Source: Blastocatellia bacterium
Lineage (GTDB): Bacteria > Acidobacteriota > Blastocatellia > Chloracidobacteriales > Chloracidobacteriaceae
Direction: 5' to 3'
Assembly: GCA_019695185.1 (NCBI GenBank)
Contig: JAIBAN010000051.1
Span: 1 to 57,935 of the forward strand
Length of the DNA: 57,935 nt
Part shown: positions 43,905 through 52,647 of the stretch, one piece after another
How the letters are laid out: each line of letters starts with the position of its first letter
How positions within the stretch are numbered: the first letter of the stretch is position 1
The notes under the pieces: generated by a model
Told to the model about the DNA's origin: nothing
The model's input: the letters and a program-made list of their open reading frames with translations, nothing else
The model's database searches: none
Program-made: the position numbers and the translations under genes

Positions 43905-45068
43905 CTAATCAGCTTTCTTACGCATAAACGCCGGAATATCGAGGTCTTCTTTTGACAAATCCGTAGTGCTCCGGCCCAGATTCGAATTTAACGGTCCGGT
44001 GCTGGGCACTCTCATGACCCCACCCAAAGCACGGGTATTGGTCAGCAGAGGCGTTTCCTGCACATTGGCGGCTGCGTGTTCAAACCCGGTGGCAATCACA
44101 GTGATCTTCATTTCATCCTGCATCCGTTCATCAAGCACTGCCCCAAAGATAATATTGGCATCCTCGTGAGCAGCTTCTCGGATAATGGATGAAGCTTCGT
44201 TGACTTCGAACAAGGTAAGGTCCTTGCCGCCAGTGATATTGACCAGTACACCACGTGCTCCTTCGATGGAAGCTTCTTCCAGCAAGGGGCTCGCAATAGC
44301 ACGTTGAGTTGCTTCCAATGCACGAGTTTCCCCACGTGCCTGTCCCGTTCCCATCAGAGCAATACCCATACCGCTCATGATGGTTTTCACGTCGGCAAAA
44401 TCGAGGTTGATCAGCCCTGGCACGGTAATCAAATCGGAAATCCCCTGAACTGCTTGGCGCAACACGTCATCTGCCGTTTTGAACGCTTCAGCCAGCGAAG
44501 TATTGCGGTCAACGGTATGGAGCAATCGTTCGTTGGGAATCGTAATGACCGTGTCCACACATTCCTTGAGTTCAGCCAGGCCACGCTCGGCTTGCAGCAT
44601 CCGCTTGCGACCTTCGAAACTGAAAGGCTTGGTGACCACAGCCACAGTCAAAGCACCAAGCTCGCTGGCCAAACCGGCCACAATCGGAGCCGCCCCCGTA
44701 CCAGTGCCGCCGCCCATGCCGCTGGTGATAAAAACCATGTCCGCGCCTTCAAGAGCTTCAATAATTTTTTCCGTGTCTTCGAGGGCAGCCTGACGGCCAA
44801 TTTCAGGGTTTGCGCCGGCCCCCAATCCTTTCGTAAGCTTGGAGCCGACCTGAATTTTAACCGGAGCCTGTGACAGTCGCAGTGCCTGTAAATCGGTATT
44901 CACGACCAAAAACTTGATGCCTTCAATCCCGAACTCGATCATACGGTTCACGGCATTGCTGCCGCCGCCGCCGACTCCGACAACTTTGATATTGGCTCCG
45001 TTTGTCGGCATGTTATCCACAAATTCCAATTTGAGTGGGTGATCTGTACGATTGCTGTCTGCGACCAT
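43905..45068 (-). CDS. ftsZ: Cell division protein FtsZ
   Basis: A 387-residue tubulin-like GTPase that forms the cytokinetic ring. The GTP-binding landmarks are intact: [14 protein letters not shown] (~30-43), the tubulin signature [10 protein letters not shown] (~118-127), and the T7-loop region [11 protein letters not shown] (~216-226). The C-terminal peptide [13 protein letters not shown] is the conserved tail that binds FtsA and other membrane anchors. AGGAGG stands 11 bases before the ATG. It is the last gene of the dcw cluster, 192 bp behind ftsA, with a hairpin in the gap. That distance and the strong ribosome-binding site leave room for an extra promoter, common for ftsZ. Confidence 0.98.
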   Translation of the reverse strand: MVADSNRTDHPLKLEFVDNMPTNGANIKVVGVGGGGSNAVNRMIEFGIEGIKFLVVNTDLQALRLSQAPVKIQVGSKLTKGLGAGANPEIGRQAALEDTEKIIEALEGADMVFITSGMGGGTGTGAAPIVAGLASELGALTVAVVTKPFSFEGRKRMLQAERGLAELKECVDTVITIPNERLLHTVDRNTSLAEAFKTADDVLRQAVQGISDLITVPGLINLDFADVKTIMSGMGIALMGTGQARGETRALEATQRAIASPLLEEASIEGARGVLVNITGGKDLTLFEVNEASSIIREAAHEDANIIFGAVLDERMQDEMKITVIATGFEHAAANVQETPLLTNTRALGGVMRVPSTGPLNSNLGRSTTDLSKEDLDIPAFMRKKAD

Positions 45069-45222
45069 TATGTTCTAGCCTCCTCACACAGAGGGCTGAT
45101 TCCCCTGCTTGTTGGTTATTTTGGCTGCTGCTCAATTTTTGCGTTCAGCCCAAAGCTTTGTTCCGATTGGCAAAAGATTAAAGCAACGCCCTTTTTATGA
45201 TTTTTATGAACTTTTACGGGGC

Positions 45223-45261
45223 GGCTCGGTCGGGGTTTGGCCAAACCAACCGCACCGAGCC
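45223..45261 (-). promoter_or_regulatory. Strong hairpin between ftsA and ftsZ
   Basis: GGCTCGGT (45223-45230) pairs with ACCGAGCC (45254-45261), with an inner GGTTTGG/CCAAACC pair. It begins at the ftsA stop codon. No T-run follows directly, so it looks like a partial attenuator or RNA-processing hairpin that could uncouple ftsZ expression from the genes upstream, not a full terminator. Confidence 0.65.
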
Positions 45262-46517
45262 TAGAAAATCTTTTTGAATTCCGAAAACCACTCGCGCAAA
45301 CGCGCACTGCGTTGCCGCAACGAACCGGTTCCCCTGCCAGTGCGTGTCGACTGTGAGCGATGGCGCGCGCCATGCAACACTAATCCGACCACCACCGCGA
45401 ATTCGGGGCTGGCAATTTCATCCACAATCCCGTCTATACCGTGTGGAATCCCCAGGCGAATCGGCATATCCAGCAGCCGTTCAGCGACTTCAGGGATACC
45501 TGGCAGCAAACTGCCGCCGCCGGTCAACACCAACCCGCTTGACAGTTGGCGTTCATATCCGCTGCGATGAATTTCTTCCTGAATTTGACAAAAAAGCTCT
45601 TCTGCTCGCGGTTGAAGCATATCGCACAGCAGTTGCCGTGAAAGCGTCCGGGCGGCGCGTCCTCCCACGTTGACCACTTCAAGCATCGTTTCACGTTCAC
45701 AAGAATCGAGAAGGGGGCCGAAAGAGCAGCCGAAGTTGCGTTTGATTCGTTCTGCTTCCGGAATTGGTGCCCGTAGGCCAACTGCGATGTCGTTCGTGAA
45801 ATGATTGCCGCCAAGCGGGATGACTGTGGTGTGCCGGACTGCCCCGCGCTGAAAAATGGCCAGACTGGTAATCTCGCCTCCGATGTCGATGAGTGCGACC
45901 CCGTATTCGCGTTCTTCTTCAGTGAGCGTTGCTTCGGCTGCTGCAAGTGATTCAAGCGTGAGATCACCGACGATCATACCCGAACGATTCACGCTTGTCA
46001 CTATATTTTGCTTGGCAGTTATGGGAGAAGTCACAATATGTACGGCTACTTCCAGACGCATCCCCAACATACCGAGGGGGTCGCCAATCCCATCCTGGTC
46101 ATCAACGACAAACTCCTGCGGCAACACCTCCACGATTTCCCGGTCTGAAGGAATACTGACGGCGCTGGCCTGATCAATCACCCGACGAATGTCGGCGACT
46201 GAAATTTCCCGGTTACGGCGTGCAATGGCCACCACCCCACGCCCGTTATGCCCTTTCATGTGTGCGCCGGACAATCCGACATGAACCTGTTCAGCTTCCA
46301 GGCCGGCCATATGTTCGGCTTCGCTGATGGCTTGGCGGATACATTCCTCGGCTGCTTCAATATTGACCACGACACCTTTGCGGACCCCCTTGGAAGGAAC
46401 GCTGCTGGCACCAAGCAGTTCGAGCCGCCCCTGTTCTGGCGTGAATCCTGCCATAAGGGCACGGGTCTGGGTCGTTCCCACGTCCAAACCGACAATTGGC
46501 TGAAGGGTTTTGGCCAT
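45261..46517 (-). CDS. ftsA: Cell division protein FtsA
   Basis: About 418 residues from the ATG at 46517 (MAKTLQPIVGLDVGTT), 10 bp after the ftsQ stop; GAGGT stands upstream. FtsA is the actin-like ATPase that ties FtsZ to the membrane. Visible landmarks: phosphate loop GLDVGTTQTRALMAG, SHS2 insertion (VHVGLSGAHMKGHNGRGVVA), second phosphate loop ALIDIGGEITSLAIF, adenosine motif LVLTGGGSLLPGI. The C-terminal amphipathic helix (LREWFSEFKKIF) is the membrane-targeting sequence. Length and order are standard. Confidence 0.97.
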   Translation of the reverse strand: MAKTLQPIVGLDVGTTQTRALMAGFTPEQGRLELLGASSVPSKGVRKGVVVNIEAAEECIRQAISEAEHMAGLEAEQVHVGLSGAHMKGHNGRGVVAIARRNREISVADIRRVIDQASAVSIPSDREIVEVLPQEFVVDDQDGIGDPLGMLGMRLEVAVHIVTSPITAKQNIVTSVNRSGMIVGDLTLESLAAAEATLTEEEREYGVALIDIGGEITSLAIFQRGAVRHTTVIPLGGNHFTNDIAVGLRAPIPEAERIKRNFGCSFGPLLDSCERETMLEVVNVGGRAARTLSRQLLCDMLQPRAEELFCQIQEEIHRSGYERQLSSGLVLTGGGSLLPGIPEVAERLLDMPIRLGIPHGIDGIVDEIASPEFAVVVGLVLHGARHRSQSTRTGRGTGSLRQRSARLREWFSEFKKIF

Positions 46518-46527
46518 AATGTTTCGA

Positions 46528-47535
46528 TTACCTCTTTTTCTTTTTATCCGGAGGGCGCGGTGTGATTGCTTTTTTTGCCGCCGGTTTGGCGTCAGATGGT
46601 TTGGCAGTTGTTGCCACCGGCTCTCCGCCGGAACGGAATTCAAGCGAAACCTGAACAGGATTGATCACGCTGACCGAACTGATGCGGTCGGCAAACTGAA
46701 GGATCCTGGGGTCGGTAATATGCAGTTTTTCCAAAGCCGCCGCATCCCGGCGCTGTACGATGTCAAGCACTTCCACCGCCCGGACAATTCGTCCGCGATA
46801 TTCTTCGCTGCCCAAATGGACCATGACCTTGCTTTGACTCAAATGAACCGTCACGTCTTCAGGGTGCGTCAAATCAATGGATTCCAACCGCTCGGAATAC
46901 TTTGGAGAACCGCTATCAAGTGCCCACATCAGCTTTTTGTATGTGTCAATTCGGTCCCGATTCTCAGCCCGGCCTTTTTCCGAACGGTCTGCCGTAAACC
47001 CAACAGTGATGGGTGGCAAATGTTGTTGGTCTTTGACAACGTCATAACCTCCCAACACGGTGCCATCTTCGTCCATCCAGGCAAAATCATCTTTACCTTC
47101 GATCTGGGCCAATAACAGCGGTTTGCGCTCTTCAATACGAATCCGCACCGTATCTGGCAATACCCTTGTGACCTGAGCGGTTTTGACCCAGGTCAGCATT
47201 TCGAGATTGTTTTTTATCTCGACCAGCGACGTGGTCAACAGGCTTCCAGTGACTGACTGGCGTACGGTTCGTTCAATTTCACGAACCGGTACGCGGTCGC
47301 TTCCTGCAATTTCAACCGGTCCCAAAGCAAACACCTTTGAATTCGCAAAAGAATAGGTGCCCCACAGAGCAAGCGGAACACCCAGGACCACAAACCCGAC
47401 TTTGGCCCAAAATTGGAGCCACACCCAATAAATGGTCAACCGCTCTTTGCCAAACCGGGAAGATGCGCCGGGTTTAGCCTGCCGTTGACGGGGAGTCACC
47501 AGTTGTTCAATTGTCTTTTCTCGTGCCAAAGCCAT
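46528..47535 (-). CDS. ftsQ: Cell division protein FtsQ
   Basis: A 335-residue bitopic membrane protein of the divisome. A cytoplasmic basic N-terminus (~1-45) is followed by one membrane helix (LQFWAKVGFVVLGVPLALWG), then the POTRA domain (~72-140; LGPVEIAGSDRVPVREIE; LPDTVRIRIEERKPLLLAQI) and the beta domain (KVMVHLGSEEYRGRIVRAVEVL). An unusual Lys/Pro-rich tail (KPAAKKAITPRPPDKKKKR) closes it. No Shine-Dalgarno sequence precedes the ATG; instead the C-type arm of a repeat element ends nearby. FtsQ recruits FtsL/FtsB and links to peptidoglycan synthesis. Confidence 0.93.
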   Translation of the reverse strand: MALAREKTIEQLVTPRQRQAKPGASSRFGKERLTIYWVWLQFWAKVGFVVLGVPLALWGTYSFANSKVFALGPVEIAGSDRVPVREIERTVRQSVTGSLLTTSLVEIKNNLEMLTWVKTAQVTRVLPDTVRIRIEERKPLLLAQIEGKDDFAWMDEDGTVLGGYDVVKDQQHLPPITVGFTADRSEKGRAENRDRIDTYKKLMWALDSGSPKYSERLESIDLTHPEDVTVHLSQSKVMVHLGSEEYRGRIVRAVEVLDIVQRRDAAALEKLHITDPRILQFADRISSVSVINPVQVSLEFRSGGEPVATTAKPSDAKPAAKKAITPRPPDKKKKR

Positions 47536-47552
47536 ATTTTTTAAGCTCTGAG

Positions 47553-47656
47553 AGCTGCGGACTGAGGACTGAGTTTTTTAACCTACATAAAATTTCGTAT
47601 GAGTTTTATCTGCATTTCAGGAAAAACTCAGTCCTCAGTCCTCAGTCCTCAGTCCT
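47553..47656. repeat. Paired-arm heptamer repeat element (GGACTGA) between murB and ftsQ
   Basis: Left arm GGACTGAGGACTGAG (47553-47578) faces four CTCAGTC units (47622-47656). It fills the space between the murB stop and the ftsQ start. Because the unit contains TGA and has a period of 7, the G-arm puts stop codons in all frames. Confidence 0.88.
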
Positions 47657-47660
47657 TTCT

Positions 47661-48563
47661 TTACTCCCACACTTCCACTTCCAGTTCGAGGTCAATGCCG
47701 CGCTCTGTGGCAACACGGCTGCGAATTTCATCGATCAAGGTAAATACTTCACTGGCGGTTGCCGCTCCATTGGTCACAATGAAGTTGGCATGTAAGGTTG
47801 AAATGGTTGCACCGCCTTCGGCTTTTCCTTTCAATCCAAGTTCGTCAATGATGCGTCCGGTGGTCAGCCCTTGACCGGGATTTTTGAAAATACAACCGGC
47901 ACTGCTGTCACGGACCGGTTGGGTGGCCGAACGGTGTTGTTTGTATTGTTTAATCTCCTCTTTGAGAGCTGCCACGTCGCCATGTTTCAGTTGCAGCGTT
48001 GTACCTAAAATCAAATCTGTTTCAGTAAAAGGTGACCACCGATAGGCAAAAGCAATCTCCGCCCGTTTGAGTGTGACGACTTCGCCAGCCCGTGCCACAG
48101 CAACCGTTTCAATGACATCCGCAATTTCATAACCATGCGAGCCGGCGTTCATTTTGATGGCACCGCCCACACTGCCGGGAATCGGAGCCAGCCCCTGAAT
48201 TCCGGCCAACCCCCGGTCGGCGGCGGCATTCACCAGCCGTGGCAGGCTGTATCCGGCATGGACGTGAACTCGCGTCTCGTCAAACACCAACAACTCCTCA
48301 AGCGTCCGCAGACTAACCGCCACCCGTTGAATTTCGCCATCCTTTACCAGGAGGTTGGTGCCGTAGCCCAGAGGGCTCCAGCGAATTCCAGCCTCGTTCA
48401 ATGCGTGAACCAACTGGGCAGCCTGCTGCCGGGTTTCCGGATAGGCTATGGCGTCAATTTCCCCGCCCACTTTGAGCGACGTGAAATGCGACATTTTTTG
48501 GCCGATGCGTGCATTGACACCCAAGTCGGTACAGATTTTCGCAATTCGGTCGCGGCGTTCCAT
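47661..48563 (-). CDS. murB: UDP-N-acetylenolpyruvoylglucosamine reductase (MurB)
   Basis: A 300-residue FAD enzyme that reduces UDP-GlcNAc-enolpyruvate to UDP-MurNAc. The FAD-binding part begins HFTSLKVGGEIDAIAYP (~27-43) and includes WSPLGYGTNLLVKDG and LAGIQGLAPIPGSVGGAIKMNAG (~120-142). The C-terminal domain has the catalytic proton donor Ser in RDSSAGCIFKNPG (~228-240) and ends with the expected Glu in EVEVWE. Length fits type II MurB, lacking the extra loop of the E. coli enzyme. No Shine-Dalgarno sequence precedes the ATG: a CCCTGAA repeat arm ends 6 bases before it. Confidence 0.97.
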   Translation of the reverse strand: MERRDRIAKICTDLGVNARIGQKMSHFTSLKVGGEIDAIAYPETRQQAAQLVHALNEAGIRWSPLGYGTNLLVKDGEIQRVAVSLRTLEELLVFDETRVHVHAGYSLPRLVNAAADRGLAGIQGLAPIPGSVGGAIKMNAGSHGYEIADVIETVAVARAGEVVTLKRAEIAFAYRWSPFTETDLILGTTLQLKHGDVAALKEEIKQYKQHRSATQPVRDSSAGCIFKNPGQGLTTGRIIDELGLKGKAEGGATISTLHANFIVTNGAATASEVFTLIDEIRSRVATERGIDLELEVEVWE

Positions 48564-48568
48564 GAAAA

Positions 48569-48680
48569 TAGGGTTCAGGGTTCAGGGTTCAGGGTTTGGA
48601 GTCTTGGGAGCAGGGGCGGGATTTGAATCATTTCAATTGAAAGCAACGAATGATTTCAAAACCCTGAACCCTGAACCCTA
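48569..48680. repeat. Paired-arm heptamer repeat element (GGGTTCA) between murC and murB
   Basis: Left arm (48569-48597) has four GGGTTCA units; right arm (48658-48680) has three complementary units. The spacer holds a further inverted pair (GAATCATT/AATGATTTC). On the minus strand the murC stop TAG is the first triplet of the arm, and the other arm ends 6 bases before the murB ATG. Confidence 0.9.
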
Positions 48681-50045
48681 TAAAAGTTGCAACAATTCCT
48701 CACCTGCCTGCCAGACGTTTCCGGCACCAAGAGTGAGAACCAAATCACCTGGTTGCACAATCGTTTTCAAGGTGGCAGCAGCCCGGTCAAGGCTTCCGAC
48801 ATACGAGACATGCCGATGTCCGAAACGTTCAATACTGCGCGCCAGATTTTCGGAGGAGATGCCCTCCAGCGGTTCCTCTCCGGCTGCATAAATATCGGTC
48901 AGGCACACGACATCAGCTTCGTAAAAAGCCTTGGCAAACTCATCGTACAAATGTTTGGTCCGTGAATACCGGTGGGGCTGAAAGAGCACCACAATTCGGC
49001 GTAAACTGGTTTTGGCAGCGTCCAGGACCGTTCGGATTTCCATGGGGTGATGCCCGTAGTCATCCACCACGATGATGTTATTTTGCTCACCCTTGATCTG
49101 AAAACGGCGGTCGGCTCCCCGAAATTCCTTGAGCGCAGCAGCAATGGTTTCAAATGGAATTTCCAAATCAAGGCCCACGGCAACTGCTGCTAAAGCATTG
49201 TAAATGCTATGAGTTCCAGGCACCTGCAACTGAACCGGACCCAATTCCTGACCACGGTGACGGACGGTGAACCGGGAGCCAAAATTTTCCGTCAACTTCA
49301 CATTCCAGGCAGTTAAATCAGCTTGCGCTGACATGCCGTAAGTAATCGTGCGGCGTTTGATGTTTGGAATAATGGACTGCACATTGTGATCATCCAGGCA
49401 AATCACCACACTTCCATAAAAAGGAACCCGGTTCACAAAAGTCGTGAAGTAATTGCAAATCTCCTGCAATCCGCCCTGGTAATAATCCATGTGCTCGCGG
49501 TCAATATTGGTTACCACAGCAATGGTGGGCGAAAGTTTGAGGAACGAGCCGTCACTTTCATCGGCTTCGACTACAATAAATTCACCATGTCCGAGCCGGG
49601 CGTTGCTGCCCAAGGTTCCCAATTTGCCGCCAATCACCACCGTCGGATCAAATTCCGCCAGATTCAGGACATGAGCAATCATCGAAGTGGTCGAGGTTTT
49701 TCCATGCGCTCCGGCGACGGCAATGCCGTACTTGAGCCGCATCAGTTCCGCCAGCATTTCCGCCCGTGGAATCACGGGAATTTGTAAATGAACGGCTGAC
49801 AGGACTTCCGGATTGTTCTGTTTGACTGCGGAGGAAATGACCACCACATCGGCCCCCTCGACCTGTTGCGGAGCATGTCCTTCATAAATATGCCCGCCCA
49901 GTCCTCGCAGTCGCTCCGTGACGCCGGTCAGTTTCATATCCGAGCCTGAAACCTTGTAGCCAAGATTCAGCAACACTTCGGCAATTCCGCTCATGCCGAT
50001 GCCGCCAATTCCGACGAAATGAATATGCCGAATCCGTTTGAACAT
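48678..50045 (-). CDS. murC: UDP-N-acetylmuramate-L-alanine ligase (MurC)
   Basis: A 455-residue Mur ligase that adds L-Ala to UDP-MurNAc. N-terminal Rossmann part [18 protein letters not shown] (~8-25); ATP-binding loop [16 protein letters not shown] (~112-127); central-domain landmarks EADESDGSF and [11 protein letters not shown]-terminal domain with [10 protein letters not shown] (~325-335). Length is typical. The start has only a weak ribosome-binding site. Its stop codon overlaps a repeat arm. It lies between murG and murB, as in many dcw clusters; no ddl gene follows. Confidence 0.97.
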   Translation of the reverse strand: MFKRIRHIHFVGIGGIGMSGIAEVLLNLGYKVSGSDMKLTGVTERLRGLGGHIYEGHAPQQVEGADVVVISSAVKQNNPEVLSAVHLQIPVIPRAEMLAELMRLKYGIAVAGAHGKTSTTSMIAHVLNLAEFDPTVVIGGKLGTLGSNARLGHGEFIVVEADESDGSFLKLSPTIAVVTNIDREHMDYYQGGLQEICNYFTTFVNRVPFYGSVVICLDDHNVQSIIPNIKRRTITYGMSAQADLTAWNVKLTENFGSRFTVRHRGQELGPVQLQVPGTHSIYNALAAVAVGLDLEIPFETIAAALKEFRGADRRFQIKGEQNNIIVVDDYGHHPMEIRTVLDAAKTSLRRIVVLFQPHRYSRTKHLYDEFAKAFYEADVVCLTDIYAAGEEPLEGISSENLARSIERFGHRHVSYVGSLDRAAATLKTIVQPGDLVLTLGAGNVWQAGEELLQLL

Positions 50046-50157
50046 AATTGCAATGCTTTCAGCGTTTAGCTTTCAGCAGCCAGCGTCTTTCCTGTGCCGT
50101 GTCTGCGTCCGGTTGCCGTTGCAAACTCCTTTTTACGTTTTTTTGGATGAAGAACCT

Positions 50158-51267
50158 CTACGTAGCCGATTCTTTCACCAGTAGTTCTGAAAATGAGGCG
50201 CGCCGGGCGACTCGCAAAGCCAAATCCACGACGTGACCAGCAGCATTGCTTCGTGCCAAACGCCGACCGGCTTGTTCCATTGCGGAAAGCTGTCCGGCAT
50301 TTTCAAGCACTGTCAAAATTTCCTGTGCCAGCCGTTCACCGGTCAATTCCGCCTGCACAACCAACCTTCCGGCCCCGGCCCGGACAAAAGCCTCGGCGTT
50401 TTTGCGCTGATGGTCGTCTGCCGCCAGCGGGAACGGAATGAAAATCGCGGCCTTTCCGGCAGCCGCAACTTCGGCAGCCGTCATGGCCCCGGCCCGGCAA
50501 ATCAGCAGGTCGGCGGCGGCAAATGCGGCGGCCATTTCATAAATGAAGGGCCGCACCTCAACCTGCAAAGTGGTGGCAGCATAGCCTTGGCGGACCGTTT
50601 CGAAATCGGCTTCTCCGGTCTGGTGCGTGATCCGGAGCGGGAAGGGCGCTTTGGCCAAAATCGGTGCAGCAGCAATCATCGCCTGATTGATGGCCCGTGC
50701 CCCCTGGCTTCCGCCAAAAATCAACAAGTGCCGTTCTTCCGTGCGGGATTTTGGCTGAACTGCTTCAAAATCAGCCCGGACCGGAGTGCCCGTGAGCACT
50801 GCCTTCCCTGGAAAAAATCGGGCGGCTTCAGCAAATGTCACCCCGGCAGCATTTACAAACCGGGCCAGCTTGCGATTGGTAAATCCCGGCAGGGCGTTCG
50901 GCTCCACCACCATTGTCGGAAAGCCTTGTAATGCCGCCACCAAAACCATCACCCCGGAAGCATATCCGCCAATCCCAACCACAATGTCAGGACGAAACGA
51001 GCGTAACAACCGCATTGCCTGCCAGACACCCACCGGCATTTTCAGCAGCGAAGAAACTTTACGTGTCAAAGAAACATTGTTGAGCGCTCCAGCTTGAATC
51101 AGCGTCAACGGAAACCCGGCTTTCGGAACCAGTTTTGATTCAAGTCCGCGTTCGGTTCCGACAAACATGAACCCGGTTTCGGGAAACCGCCGCTGCCACT
51201 CCTGAGCAATGGCAATTCCAGGAAAAATATGTCCGCCGGTCCCGCCGGCTGCAATCAGTACCTTCAT
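50158..51267 (-). CDS. murG: Lipid II synthase: GlcNAc transferase MurG
   Basis: A 369-residue GT28 glycosyltransferase that adds GlcNAc to lipid I at the inner face of the membrane. N-terminal GGTGGHIFPGIAIAQEW (~8-24) holds the diphosphate-binding loop. Next come VGIGGYASG, NALPGFTNRKLA and the second glycine loop LIFGGSQGARAINQ (~183-196). The UDP-GlcNAc site is at LLICRAGAMTAAEVAAAGKAAIFIPFP, where the usual S-R-A-G-A is C-R-A-G-A. The C-terminus ends normally. No Shine-Dalgarno sequence is present; the ATG directly follows CCCTGAACCCC of a repeat arm. Confidence 0.97.
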   Translation of the reverse strand: MKVLIAAGGTGGHIFPGIAIAQEWQRRFPETGFMFVGTERGLESKLVPKAGFPLTLIQAGALNNVSLTRKVSSLLKMPVGVWQAMRLLRSFRPDIVVGIGGYASGVMVLVAALQGFPTMVVEPNALPGFTNRKLARFVNAAGVTFAEAARFFPGKAVLTGTPVRADFEAVQPKSRTEERHLLIFGGSQGARAINQAMIAAAPILAKAPFPLRITHQTGEADFETVRQGYAATTLQVEVRPFIYEMAAAFAAADLLICRAGAMTAAEVAAAGKAAIFIPFPLAADDHQRKNAEAFVRAGAGRLVVQAELTGERLAQEILTVLENAGQLSAMEQAGRRLARSNAAGHVVDLALRVARRASFSELLVKESAT

Positions 51268-51382
51268 GGGGTTCAGGGTTCAGGGTTCAGAGTTTAGGGT
51301 ATTGAATGCTGAAATCTTTGAATTGCCTCAGCAAGTTAAGTTTTCCAATTCATTGTCTAAGAACCCTGAACTCTGAACCCTA
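51268..51382. repeat. Paired-arm heptamer repeat element (GGGTTCA) spanning the whole ftsW-murG gap
   Basis: The left arm (51268-51300) starts at the base next to the murG ATG. The right arm (51361-51382) includes the ftsW stop codon (TAG, then GGTTCA on the minus strand). The spacer is about 60 bases. The element therefore fills the gap from stop to start exactly. Confidence 0.9.
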
Positions 51383-52513
51383 TGCCTTCGTCTCCTGTGA
51401 AACACTCAAAATCAAGCCAACCGCCAGTAAACTCAGCATCAGCGAACTGCCGCCGTAACTGATAAACGGCAGCGGAATCCCCTTGTTTGGCAAAATACTG
51501 AGCACCACACTGATATTAAAAAGCGCCTGTGCCACCAACATGACGGTCAGGCCCAGTGCCAGCAGGCTGCCAAACTGGTCCGGGGCTTTCCGGGCCGCAA
51601 GAAATCCGCGCCAGCCAAGCATGACAAAAAGCAGGATGACCGTAGCCGCGCCAATCAAACCAAGCTCTTCGCCAATCACGGCAAAAATGAAATCCGTGTG
51701 TGCTTCGGGCAGATAAAAAAGCTTCTGCTTGCCCTGAGCCAGTCCCACACCTTTGACGCCCCCGGCTCCGATGGCAATCAGCCCCTGTACCACCTGAAAC
51801 CCTTCGGTGCGGGCATATTTCCAGGGGTCAAGAAACGCAATCAGCCGTTTCAGCCGATAGGAAACCTTGAACAGTTCATAAATCACGATTGGTGAAGCCG
51901 CTAAAGCTCCGGCCAGCGGATACCGCAACGGAACCCCAGCCGCAAAATAAAGCGTGGCTGTCACCACCGCCATGATAAAGACTGTTCCCAAATCCTGGCC
52001 GCGCATGACCAATACCATGAGCAATGCGGCCACCGCCGAACATGGGACAAAAGTCAGCCAGAAACTCCGGCGTTCCTCGTTGTTGCGCCGACTGAGCAAA
52101 TACGCCAAAAAAACCACCAGACCGATTTTGGCCAGCTCCGACGGCTGGAACGAAAGTCCCGCAAGTCGAATAAACCGGTGGGTGTTGCGGGTTGCCGGCA
52201 GAAACAGGACAACCGTCAACAACAACCCGCATACGCCGAGCAAACCATAAACCGCATAAGGATTGTTCAGTCTGGCATAGCCCAGCCGCAAAACCCCGGC
52301 CAGCAAAACCATGCCAATCACCATGGCAAACCCTTGCCGCCACAGGAAATAAAACTGGCTGTGGAAATTGGTCTGGGCCAGCACCGCCGAAGCGCTGTAG
52401 ACCATGACCACTCCAAACAAAACCAATCCGGCCACGATGGAGAGCATCCACCGGTCGCCGATGCCCGGCAGTTCCGTTTTAATTGGCTCGGTTTTGAGCA
52501 GTTGGGACTTCAT
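51380..52513 (-). CDS. ftsW: Peptidoglycan glycosyltransferase FtsW (SEDS family)
   Basis: A 377-residue, ten-helix SEDS protein that polymerises lipid II at the septum with its partner FtsI. Landmarks: helix 1 WMLSIVAGLVLFGVVMVYSASAV, LSFQPSELAKIGLVVFLAY, RGQDLGTVFIMA, the catalytic-cavity loop TDFIFAVIGEELG (~275-287), and the C-terminal signature PNKGIPLPFISYGGSS (~340-355). Context in the dcw cluster favours FtsW over RodA. It begins without a Shine-Dalgarno sequence after a CTCAGTC repeat arm, and its stop codon is part of another repeat arm. Confidence 0.96.
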   Translation of the reverse strand: MKSQLLKTEPIKTELPGIGDRWMLSIVAGLVLFGVVMVYSASAVLAQTNFHSQFYFLWRQGFAMVIGMVLLAGVLRLGYARLNNPYAVYGLLGVCGLLLTVVLFLPATRNTHRFIRLAGLSFQPSELAKIGLVVFLAYLLSRRNNEERRSFWLTFVPCSAVAALLMVLVMRGQDLGTVFIMAVVTATLYFAAGVPLRYPLAGALAASPIVIYELFKVSYRLKRLIAFLDPWKYARTEGFQVVQGLIAIGAGGVKGVGLAQGKQKLFYLPEAHTDFIFAVIGEELGLIGAATVILLFVMLGWRGFLAARKAPDQFGSLLALGLTVMLVAQALFNISVVLSILPNKGIPLPFISYGGSSLMLSLLAVGLILSVSQETKA

Positions 52514-52521
52514 TTTTTGAG

Positions 52522-52640
52522 TGCTGAGGACTGAGGACTGAGGACTGAGCCAGGAAAAACCACGAACGGCCTAAAACTAAATGGGTTTCTGAAAGGTTTG
52601 GTTTTGAAAGCTCAGTCCTCAGTCCTCAATCCTCAGTCCT
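52522..52640. repeat. Paired-arm heptamer repeat element (GGACTGA) between murD and ftsW
   Basis: Left arm (52522-52550) has three GAGGACT units; right arm (52610-52640) has four AGTCCTC units, one varied to AATCCTC. Spacer about 59 bases. Same unit family as the murB-ftsQ element, though the two sites are 5 kb apart. Confidence 0.9.
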
Positions 52641-52647
52641 TCCTTCA

